A stretch of DNA of 8,335 bases from Piscirickettsiaceae bacterium. GTDB taxonomy: Bacteria > Pseudomonadota > Gammaproteobacteria > Nitrosococcales > Methylophagaceae. The position numbers were made by a program, and so were the translations under genes. The notes under the pieces were generated by a model, which made no database searches, was not told the origin of the DNA, and saw only the letters and a program-made list of their open reading frames with translations. Positions 1 through 4,958 of the stretch are shown piece by piece. Position 1 is the first letter of the stretch, and each line of letters starts with the position of its first letter. The stretch spans positions 1 to 8,335 of the forward strand of contig DAOUSV010000058.1 in NCBI GenBank assembly GCA_030627065.1, read 5' to 3'.

Positions 1-120
1 AGAGCCAAAGAAATACCAAAAGTTAAAGTTTTTTGGTGCGTAATATTTGGAAAGATGTTCTTCCCACATTTTGGTAGCAGGGAAACGTGCGTCTACCCAG
101 CCCATTAAACTAGCAAACAT
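1..120 (-). CDS. petB: Cytochrome b of the cytochrome bc1 complex, N-terminal fragment
   Basis: Only the first 40 codons lie in the window; the gene runs off the left edge. The reading begins MFASLMGWVDARFPAT and goes on through EEHLSKYYAPKNFNFWYFFG, the typical start of bacterial bc1 cytochrome b before the first haem-binding helix. Cytochrome b is the membrane subunit that carries two b haems and the quinol oxidation and reduction sites. The ATG (118-120) overlaps the petA stop by one base (TAATG), so translation is probably coupled to petA. This is the normal petA-petB order, and petC (cytochrome c1) would be expected beyond the edge. Identity is confident from the N-terminal motif and position, but nothing can be said about the haem ligands, which lie outside. 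Confidence 0.93.
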   Translation of the reverse strand, partial: MFASLMGWVDARFPATKMWEEHLSKYYAPKNFNFWYFFGS

Positions 121-719
121 TATGCGGCTCCTTGTGCATCTTCACCGATGACAATACGATTGTCACCTTGGAAATAATAGGGAGGAACAATGAGGTTAGT
201 CGGTGCGGGAACGCCAGTATATACACGACCAGCTAGATCGAATTTTGAACCATGACATGGGCCGAAGAAACCACCTTTCCAGTCAGAGCCTAAATCTTCA
301 GGTGCTAATTCCGGACGGTAAGTTGGTGAACAGCCCAGATGAGTACATATTCCGACTAAAACCATAAGATCTTCACGAATAGATCGTGCGTCATTCTTAC
401 AATATTCAGGTTGTTGCTCTAGTACCGCACTAGTAGGATCACGCAAAACGTCGAGATTGCTTGTCATGTTTTGTAAAACTTCAGGTGAACGGCGATAAAC
501 CCAGACAGGTTTTCCACGCCATTCAATAGTCATTAACTGACCAACTTGAAGTTTACTGATATCGACATTAACAGGTGCGCCAGCTGCTTGGGCTTTGGCA
601 CTTGGGAGCATGGATGAGACGAATGGTACTGCAACAGCTGCAGCGCCTGCACCACCGACGACAACACTAGCCGCAGTAGTTAAAAATCGTCGCTTACTGT
701 TATCAACAGTGCTAGACAT
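120..719 (-). CDS. petA: Rieske [2Fe-2S] subunit of cytochrome bc1 (ubiquinol-cytochrome c reductase), with one cluster ligand replaced
   Basis: Passes electrons from ubiquinol to cytochrome c1 on the periplasmic side. The 199 residues start with a Tat-type signal anchor (S-K-R-R-F-L at 8-13, then an Ala/Val/Gly-rich membrane segment to about 37), followed by the soluble Rieske domain. Box I is intact: C125-T-H127-L-G-C130. Box II is G153-P-C155-H156-G-S158, whereas the family has C-P-C-H-G-S. By homology the first cysteine of box II is an iron ligand, and C130 and C155 form the disulfide. The ligand is therefore missing, through a GGC codon (261-263) in place of TGC or TGT. The rest of the protein is well conserved, including the GVPAPTNL segment near 169-176, and the frame is open, so this is not a long-decayed gene. 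A GAGG ribosome site lies about 10 bases upstream of the ATG. It is coupled to petB by a TAATG overlap. The family call is firm; activity as written is doubtful. Confidence 0.96.
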   Translation of the reverse strand: MSSTVDNSKRRFLTTAASVVVGGAGAAAVAVPFVSSMLPSAKAQAAGAPVNVDISKLQVGQLMTIEWRGKPVWVYRRSPEVLQNMTSNLDVLRDPTSAVLEQQPEYCKNDARSIREDLMVLVGICTHLGCSPTYRPELAPEDLGSDWKGGFFGPCHGSKFDLAGRVYTGVPAPTNLIVPPYYFQGDNRIVIGEDAQGAA

Positions 720-790
720 TGGATGGAATCCTCACAGCAAAAAAGTAAAGAGTTAGGCATTCAATCTGAACATACATTAATCGTACGATA

Positions 791-804
791 GATTACCCGT
801 AATC
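791..804. repeat. Perfect inverted repeat GATTAC-CC-GTAATC at the predicted petA transcription start
   Basis: Six-base arms GATTAC (791-796) and GTAATC (799-804) flank a two-base centre. The predicted petA transcription start falls at its edge, a position suited to a repressor site. A second perfect palindrome, ATCGTACGAT, lies two bases further along at 780-789. The regulator is unknown and chance occurrence is possible. Confidence 0.4.
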
Positions 805-810
805 TTAAGC

Positions 811-841
811 ATTTTACCACAGTCACTGACTCTTGGATCAA
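811..841 (-). promoter_or_regulatory. Candidate promoter of petAB (extended -10)
   Basis: On the minus strand TGG-TAAAAT (819-811) forms an extended -10 element with five of six bases matching TATAAT. A TTGATC -35-like hexamer (841-836) lies 19 bases upstream, longer than ideal, but extended -10 promoters tolerate weak -35 elements. The predicted start of transcription would be near 804, giving an untranslated leader of about 85 bases before petA. The upstream edge abuts the terminator of the preceding gene. This is inference from motifs only. Confidence 0.42.
821..831. repeat. Inverted repeat AGTCA-C-TGACT in the petA promoter spacer
   Basis: Five-base arms around a single central base lie between the candidate -35 and extended -10 elements of petA. 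A protein bound here would cover the promoter spacer. It is seen directly in the sequence; a regulatory role is inference. Confidence 0.33.
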
Positions 842-868
842 AAAAGCCCGCTAAAAAAGCGGGCTTTA
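841..868 (-). terminator. Rho-independent terminator of the pseudoazurin-like gene
   Basis: A nine-base-pair stem, AAAGCCCGC (844-852) with GCGGGCTTT (860-868), encloses a seven-base loop. On the minus strand the stem is followed by a run of T (846-841), the classic intrinsic terminator form. It sits 24 bases beyond the stop of the copper-protein gene and just upstream of the petA promoter, so it separates the two units. On the plus strand the T tract is weaker (TTTAATTT), and no plus-strand gene points into it. Confidence 0.9.
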
Positions 869-891
869 ATTTGAGATGTAAGCAGTACTAA

Positions 892-1314
892 TTATTTCAT
901 TGCTTTCATTGCTTTCTTGTAAAGGCGTTTAGCAGGACCTTTTGGTTTTTTCGCTTTAATATCATCTAGGTTGGTTGGAGTACCTACGATGATAACGCCG
1001 CCCATAGCCATTCCCCAATGAGGCGTACATTTATAGATGTATGCACCTTCAACTGTTAATGGTGGTGTTGTAAAGCTTTCGCCCATATTTGAACCCCAGC
1101 CTTCAGCACCTGCTGGAAGATATTCAGTGATTGTTTCTGTAATGTGGGTATTCATGTTTTCCCAAGAAACAGTGTCACCTGGAGCAATTTTAATAACGAT
1201 AGGAGAAAACTGGGCACCTTTAGTTGTGATGACGTGATTTTCAGCCATAACCGCTGATGATAAAAGAACTGATGCACCTAACAATGCAGTAATAAGTGAT
1301 TTAACGTATTTCAT
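892..1314 (-). CDS. Pseudoazurin-like type 1 (blue) copper protein, periplasmic
   Basis: A small electron carrier of the cupredoxin family. The 140-residue product has a Sec signal peptide (K2-Y-V-K, then a hydrophobic core to about 22) with a likely cut after A24 (AVMA/EN), leaving about 116 residues. The type 1 copper ligands by alignment to pseudoazurins are H57, C96, H99 and M104, the last three in C-T-P-H-W-G-M-A-M. The stretches YLPAGAEGW (65-73) and the tail NLDDIKAKKPK (115-125) also match pseudoazurins, including the C-terminal helical extension. The residue after the first ligand is Ile58, where most cupredoxins have Asn. The C-terminus is strongly Lys-rich, suitable for docking to acidic partners. 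Pseudoazurins usually shuttle electrons from c-type cytochromes or bc1 to periplasmic reductases; the partner is not visible here. The start is supported by AGAGGA (1322-1327) seven bases upstream. It is transcribed alone, with its own terminator. Confidence 0.88.
   Translation of the reverse strand: MKYVKSLITALLGASVLLSSAVMAENHVITTKGAQFSPIVIKIAPGDTVSWENMNTHITETITEYLPAGAEGWGSNMGESFTTPPLTVEGAYIYKCTPHWGMAMGGVIIVGTPTNLDDIKAKKPKGPAKRLYKKAMKAMK
895..912. repeat. Nine-base tandem repeat in the 3' end of the copper-protein gene
   Basis: TTTCATTGC occurs twice in direct succession (895-903 and 904-912), followed by a partial third unit. On the coding strand each unit gives Ala-Met-Lys, producing the AMKAMK end of the protein. 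The unit is a multiple of three, so slippage would change tail length without a frameshift. Confidence 0.7.
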
Positions 1315-1377
1315 TAATGATTCCTCTCGAATTTAAGTTATTTGCCTTAGTGACGGTTGTAGCTTCTCATAGTAAAG

Positions 1378-1394
1378 CTGAACCGAAACTGAAC
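1378..1394. repeat. Direct repeat CTGAAC with 11-base period upstream of the pseudoazurin-like gene
   Basis: CTGAAC occurs at 1378-1383 and 1389-1394 (GTTCAG-TTTCG-GTTCAG on the coding strand). The 11-base period places both copies on the same face of the helix, the layout used by OmpR/PhoB-type response regulators. It lies in the predicted untranslated leader, 64 bases or more before the ATG. The role is inferred. Confidence 0.33.
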
Positions 1395-1427
1395 AGATGT
1401 GTATGTATCTCTGTACATTTATGAATA

Positions 1428-1447
1428 GGGCCATGCCCGTGTTCGGG
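1428..1447. repeat. Two alternative GC-rich hairpins sharing one arm, upstream of the pseudoazurin-like gene
   Basis: GGGC (1428-1431) pairs with GCCC (1435-1438) around CAT, and CCCG (1436-1439) pairs with CGGG (1444-1447) around TGTT. The middle arm is shared, so the two stems exclude each other. They fall at the start of the predicted leader of the copper-protein transcript. They could be operator half-sites or a small leader structure; neither can be decided from sequence. Confidence 0.35.
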
Positions 1448-1451
1448 GCGT

Positions 1452-1482
1452 ATAGTACCCTGACGGTGGGGAAAAAGTCCAA
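1452..1482 (-). promoter_or_regulatory. Possible promoter of the pseudoazurin-like gene
   Basis: On the minus strand TTGGAC (1482-1477) and TACTAT (1457-1452) resemble -35 and -10 elements, but the spacing is 19 bases. The -10 is followed by a GC-rich discriminator (ACGCCCC). Transcription would start near 1445 and give a leader of about 130 bases carrying small GC-rich inverted repeats. The call is weak because of the spacing. Confidence 0.28.
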
Positions 1483-1508
1483 AAAAACTGTTTGAAAAAG
1501 TACTGATT

Positions 1509-2087
1509 CTACTTGAAAATAGTTGCTTTCAAGATTTGTTTCGCACCTTTTAGTGTGAAAGTAGTGTGAGCTTTGGTGCCATCATTTAATACATAATCAA
1601 AACGAATTTGATTGCCTTGGGATAGAGCCTCAACCGTTCCTAAATGGGGGCGAGAGGCACCTTGAAAAATAGGGCATATCACACGTTCGGGTAAGCGTTC
1701 GGCAACAATATGGTTAACACTAAAATCTTTATCTGTTGATATAGTTTCTGAATCCGTGACGACAACGGCATTAATCCCTTCATCAGCAGGGACAATCATG
1801 GCGACAAAGCCGCGAATCATTTGCACGGGCTTTTGGTCATCTATTTGAAAGCGAGGCAGTTGATTTTGTGAAAACTCATCAAAACTTGAATCAGACAAAC
1901 TAAAGTCCATCCAAATAATGCCTTTGCTTGTTTTGAATATAGCCAATTCAAGCCCATCTTTATTTCTCACCATGGCTGACTGATTTTGGGTGCCAGATGC
2001 GGAATGAGTAAAGGTTTCAACCTGCCAGTCTGCAAAAACAGGGAAGGAGATAAGACTTATAAGTAAGGATAGTAGGACGCTTCTCAT
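1509..2087 (-). CDS. Exported protein of unknown function, coupled to the Atm1-like exporter gene
   Basis: I do not recognise this 192-residue protein. It begins with a Sec signal peptide (MRSVLLSLLISLISF core) with a likely cut after A19 (VFA/DW), so the mature part of about 173 residues should be periplasmic or outer-membrane associated. No lipobox is seen. The mature part looks beta-rich, with alternating hydrophobic residues and a closing segment near 164-186 (FDYVLNDGTKAHTTFTLKG). It has a single cysteine (C138), so no internal disulfide. The general layout, W21 just after the signal and a late TTFTLKGA segment, is loosely like IalB-type periplasmic proteins, but the cysteine pairs of that family are absent. 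Its ATG overlaps the stop of the upstream ABC exporter gene by one base (TAATG), with AAGG shortly before, so the two are almost certainly co-translated and may work together. Confidence 0.85.
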   Translation of the reverse strand: MRSVLLSLLISLISFPVFADWQVETFTHSASGTQNQSAMVRNKDGLELAIFKTSKGIIWMDFSLSDSSFDEFSQNQLPRFQIDDQKPVQMIRGFVAMIVPADEGINAVVVTDSETISTDKDFSVNHIVAERLPERVICPIFQGASRPHLGTVEALSQGNQIRFDYVLNDGTKAHTTFTLKGAKQILKATIFK

Positions 2088-3844
2088 TAATAATTACCTT
2101 CAGATTGTTGTAATGCCCACATAGCTGAATAATGCCCGTGCTTTTTTAATAATTCACTGTGAGTCCCACGTTCGATAATTATACCGTGATCCAGTACTAG
2201 GATAGTATCAGCATTAATGATGGTTGATAAGCGATGAGCGATTACCAAGGTTGTTTTATTGACACTCAGGTTTTGTAGTTCAAAATTAATGGCTTTTTCA
2301 GCATGACTATCTAATGCCGAGGTGGCTTCATCAAAAATAAGGACTTGCGGATCTTTTAATAGGGTGCGAGCAATTGCAACGCGTTGTTTCTCGCCGCCAG
2401 ATAGCTTCAATCCTCGTTCGCCAACAAGAGTGTCATAGCCATCAGGCAGGCTTTGGATGAAGTCATGAATATGCGCTTGTTGTGCTGCTTCGATAACCGC
2501 TTGTTTATTTGCTAATGGATTGCCATATGAAATATTGTGATAAATCGTATTATTAAAGAGCACCGTATCTTGCGGCACGACACCAATAGATTGTCTTAAA
2601 CTGTGCTGTTGAACCTTGCTAATATCTTGACCATCAATAGTAATTGAACCGCTCTGTAAATCATAAAATCGAAATAATAAGCGAACAAGCGTTGATTTGC
2701 CCGAACCACTAGCACCCACAATAGCTACTTTGTTACCTGCGGCAATGGTGAAATCAATATCATGCAAAATAGGACGATTAGAGTCATAGTGGAAATTGAC
2801 ATGGTTAAAGCGAATTTCAGCATGTTCTATCTGTAATATAGCTGCATCTTTTTTATCGGCTGTTTCTTGAGGCTGTTCTAATAAATTGAACATACGCTCC
2901 ATGTCGGCAAGTGAGTGACGTATTTCACGATACACAAAGCCAAGAAAACCAAGTGGTAAATAAAGCTGTAATAAAAAGGCGTTAATTAATACAAAATCAC
3001 CGATCGATAATTCATCATCAATAATGCCTTGCCCGGCAAGCAACATCAGAGCGGTTAATCCTGTAGCGATAATGGCGCCCTGGCCCATATTGAGTAAGGA
3101 TAATGATGTTTGGTTCTTAATGGCGGACTTTTCCCACAATGCTAGGGTGTCGTCATAGCGTTGTAGTTCATAGTCTTCATTATTAAAATATTTAACAGTT
3201 TCATAATTGAGCAAACTATCAACTGCTTGGTTATTGGCTTTTGAGTCCATGTCATTCATTACGCGGCGGAAACGCATACGCCATTCCGTGACGACTAAGG
3301 TATAAGCTATATATAGAAGTATCGTCGAGGCGGTAATAATGGCAAAAATACTATCATATTGGGTGAGAAGAATAATGCTAACCAGTGCAATTTCAACCAA
3401 TGTTGGCAGAATATTGAAGATCATAAAATTCATTAAAAAGCTGATACCGCGTGTGCCCCGTTCAATATCACGAGAAATTCCACCTGTTTGTCGTTGCAGA
3501 TGAAAGCGTAGCGATAGTTTGTGAAGGTGTTGAAAAATATTACCGGCAATTTTGCGAACAGAGTTGAATATAACTTTGGCAAATAAGGCGTCGCGGAATT
3601 CGCTAAAAAGACTGCTAGTCAGACGTAAAAGACCGTAAGAAAGTAGCATCGCTATGGGTAAATATATTATATCTTGCTGTTGTGGATCGAGAGCATCAAC
3701 AGCACCTTTTAGCGCAAATGGAATACCAACATTAGCAAATTTAGCTAGGATTAATAAGCCGAAAGCAAATGCGATGCGTCCTTTAAATACCCACAAATAG
3801 GGGAGGAGGCTACGAATTGCTTTCCAGTCATGATGATCTTTCAT
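2087..3844 (-). CDS. Atm1/HMT-type ABC exporter, fused membrane and ATPase domains
   Basis: A 585-residue half-transporter expected to work as a homodimer in the inner membrane. The six-helix membrane domain occupies about residues 20-310. It carries segments typical of the Atm1/ABCB7/HMT1 branch: LQRQTGGISRDIERGTRGI (116-134) and NYETVKYFNNEDYE (213-226). The ATPase domain, about 340-585, is complete: Walker A G377-ASGSGK-S384, Q-loop Q425, signature LSGGE 481-485, Walker B VLIFDE 501-506 with catalytic E506, and H-loop H537. Characterised relatives export glutathione-linked species (oxidised glutathione, metal-thiolate or sulfur compounds) for iron-sulfur maturation or heavy-metal tolerance; the exact substrate here is unknown. 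An in-frame stop lies four codons before the ATG, which fixes the start, yet no good Shine-Dalgarno sequence precedes it. The exported protein gene follows with a one-base overlap. MsbA-type lipid flippase is less likely given the branch-specific segments. Confidence 0.92.
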   Translation of the reverse strand: MKDHHDWKAIRSLLPYLWVFKGRIAFAFGLLILAKFANVGIPFALKGAVDALDPQQQDIIYLPIAMLLSYGLLRLTSSLFSEFRDALFAKVIFNSVRKIAGNIFQHLHKLSLRFHLQRQTGGISRDIERGTRGISFLMNFMIFNILPTLVEIALVSIILLTQYDSIFAIITASTILLYIAYTLVVTEWRMRFRRVMNDMDSKANNQAVDSLLNYETVKYFNNEDYELQRYDDTLALWEKSAIKNQTSLSLLNMGQGAIIATGLTALMLLAGQGIIDDELSIGDFVLINAFLLQLYLPLGFLGFVYREIRHSLADMERMFNLLEQPQETADKKDAAILQIEHAEIRFNHVNFHYDSNRPILHDIDFTIAAGNKVAIVGASGSGKSTLVRLLFRFYDLQSGSITIDGQDISKVQQHSLRQSIGVVPQDTVLFNNTIYHNISYGNPLANKQAVIEAAQQAHIHDFIQSLPDGYDTLVGERGLKLSGGEKQRVAIARTLLKDPQVLIFDEATSALDSHAEKAINFELQNLSVNKTTLVIAHRLSTIINADTILVLDHGIIIERGTHSELLKKHGHYSAMWALQQSEGNY

Positions 3845-3994
3845 AGCAGAAGTTTAGCTGATTATTAGCCGAGTAGGAAAAGACAAAAGCTGAAAGGTAC
3901 TTTTTTGGGTATAATTACGCGGTTATATTATATTAAAAGCTATATAACCAATAAGAAGTTATAAGCTTTCAAAAAAGACTGAGAGAAAATAGTA
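3845..3994. promoter_or_regulatory. Divergent promoter region between the Atm1-like exporter and the fmdB-aspS-nadA run
   Basis: This 150-base AT-rich gap drives genes in both directions. On the plus strand a perfect TATAAT lies at 3910-3915, after TTTTTTGGG and before TTACGCGG; no good -35 is seen at 17 bases (CTGAAA at 3890-3895 is too close). On the minus strand, TTGGTT (3952-3947) and TATAAC (3928-3923) are spaced by 18 bases and could serve the exporter gene. The two candidates overlap, so use of one may affect the other. Motif-based only. Confidence 0.5.
3921..3949. repeat. Inverted repeat GGTTATAT/ATATAACC just downstream of the TATAAT box
   Basis: Eight-base perfect arms at 3921-3928 and 3942-3949 are separated by 13 bases. 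The left arm begins about where transcription from the TATAAT box at 3910-3915 would start, so it is either an operator or a stem-loop at the very 5' end of the mRNA. It also covers the candidate minus-strand promoter of the exporter gene. Confidence 0.5.
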
Positions 3995-4261
3995 ATGCCC
4001 TTATATGAATACCGATGCGAAGCGTGCGAACATGAGTTTGAAGCATTGCAAAAAATGAGTGACGAACCACTAGTACATTGTCCTGCTTGTGATGAGGCTA
4101 CATTACGAAAGCTGGTGTCTGCTGTTGGCTTTCGTTTAAAAGGCGATGGCTGGTATGAAACTGACTTCAAAAGTGGCAATAAACGTAATATTGCGGATAG
4201 TGACAGCAGCTCATCTGAAAAAAAGCCTAAAGCCACTTCTAGCTCAAACAGCAGTCATTAA
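3995..4261 (+). CDS. FmdB-family zinc ribbon protein
   Basis: An 88-residue protein that opens with MPLYEYRC, the hallmark of the FmdB putative regulatory family. Four cysteines, C8-x-x-C11 and C29-P-x-C32, form the expected zinc ribbon, followed by the conserved VGFRLKGDGWYETDFK segment (44-59). The remaining 29 residues are a low-complexity Ser/Lys/Asn tail, common in the family and probably disordered. The family is named after a gene near formamidase/methanol-regulated genes, but a biochemical role is not established; fmdB before aspS is a frequent arrangement in proteobacteria. The start is fixed by the conserved N-terminus, although the Shine-Dalgarno is weak (GAGAG at 3981-3985). It is the first gene of the plus-strand run. 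Confidence 0.93.
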   Translation: MPLYEYRCEACEHEFEALQKMSDEPLVHCPACDEATLRKLVSAVGFRLKGDGWYETDFKSGNKRNIADSDSSSSEKKPKATSSSNSSH

Positions 4262-4270
4262 AGAGCGAGT

Positions 4271-4900
4271 ATGATGAAGAAATATTTAATTGCAGGCTTG
4301 TTGGTGTGGATGCCATTGGGAATTACATTCCTTGTGGTGCGTGCAATTGTGGACTTTTTAGACCGAACGTTATTATTACTGCCGTCAGCTTATCAGCCTG
4401 ACAACCTACTTGGCTTTCATATTCCAGGCTTGGGCGTATTATTAGCCGTCATATTAGTTGTTGTTACAGGTATTATCGTTGCCAACTTTTTGGGTAAACG
4501 AATCGTTATTGCTTGGGAGTCGCTACTGGCAAAAATTCCTTTAGTACGTACTTTATATGCGGGAATTAAGCAGGTAATGGAAGCTGTTTTAGCGACAGAT
4601 GGTAAGTCATTTAGTAAAGTATTGCTGATTGAATATCCGCGTAAAGGGGTATGGAGTTTAGCGTTTATGACCTCGGATGAATTGGGCGAGGTTCAGGACA
4701 AAACAGGCTCAAAAGTGATCAGTGTTTTTATTCCGACAACACCGAATCCAACATCGGGTTTTGTTTTAATGGTGCCAGAAAAAGATGTGATCGAGCTTGA
4801 AATGTCAGTAGAAGATGGCTTGAAAATGATTATCTCAATGGGGGTTGTTGTGCCGCCTTGGGGAAAAGATAAACTACTTGTAGAGAATAACAAACAGTAA
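4271..4900 (+). CDS. DUF502-family inner-membrane protein
   Basis: A 209-residue protein with two clear membrane segments (about 5-25 and 53-75) and a soluble C-terminal part. Family features are the opening KKYLIAGLLVWMPLGIT, the P90-LVRTLYAGIKQV stretch after the second helix, and PTTPNPTSGF at 156-165 before a VPEKDV segment. DUF502 proteins are widespread; their molecular role is not established. It lies nine bases after the zinc ribbon gene and 58 bases before aspS, an order seen in many proteobacteria. Two ATGs stand in a row (4271 and 4274). The AAGAG at 4261-4265 is better spaced for the second, and homologues usually start M-(K/R)-(K/R)-Y, so the true start may be 4274. Confidence 0.92.
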   Translation: MMKKYLIAGLLVWMPLGITFLVVRAIVDFLDRTLLLLPSAYQPDNLLGFHIPGLGVLLAVILVVVTGIIVANFLGKRIVIAWESLLAKIPLVRTLYAGIKQVMEAVLATDGKSFSKVLLIEYPRKGVWSLAFMTSDELGEVQDKTGSKVISVFIPTTPNPTSGFVLMVPEKDVIELEMSVEDGLKMIISMGVVVPPWGKDKLLVENNKQ

Positions 4901-4911
4901 ATAAACAGAGT

Positions 4912-4925
4912 GTTTCATTTGAAAC
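4912..4925. repeat. Inverted repeat GTTTCA-TT-TGAAAC before aspS
   Basis: Six-base arms around a two-base centre sit in the 58-base gap between the DUF502 gene and aspS, 33 bases before the aspS ATG. In RNA it would fold at best as a five-pair stem with a four-base loop, too weak for a terminator and without a T run. It could be an operator or a processing site. Confidence 0.35.
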
Positions 4926-4958
4926 GTGACTTAAATTTTAGAAAAGTGGAAACAAATT

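Noticed and set aside
836..849. FNR-type site near TTGATC upstream of petA
   Set aside because: Only the TTGAT half is present; the matching ATCAA half is missing at the required spacing.
1037..1237. 66-codon plus-strand open frame opposite the copper-protein gene
   Set aside because: Antisense shadow of a gene with intact copper ligands and signal peptide; no supporting signal.
1512..1533. Inverted repeat CTTGAAA/TTTCAAG as terminator of the exported-protein gene
   Set aside because: The stem is AT-rich, lies inside the coding sequence, and its T run begins about 13 bases later; not a convincing intrinsic terminator.
1509..2087. Naming the exported protein an IalB (invasion-associated locus B) family member
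   Set aside because: The layout is loosely similar, but the characteristic cysteines are absent and only one Cys is present; left as unknown.
3940..4236. 98-codon minus-strand open frame opposite the FmdB gene
   Set aside because: Ser-rich, low-complexity product antisense to a clearly conserved zinc ribbon gene; no family resemblance and no ribosome site.
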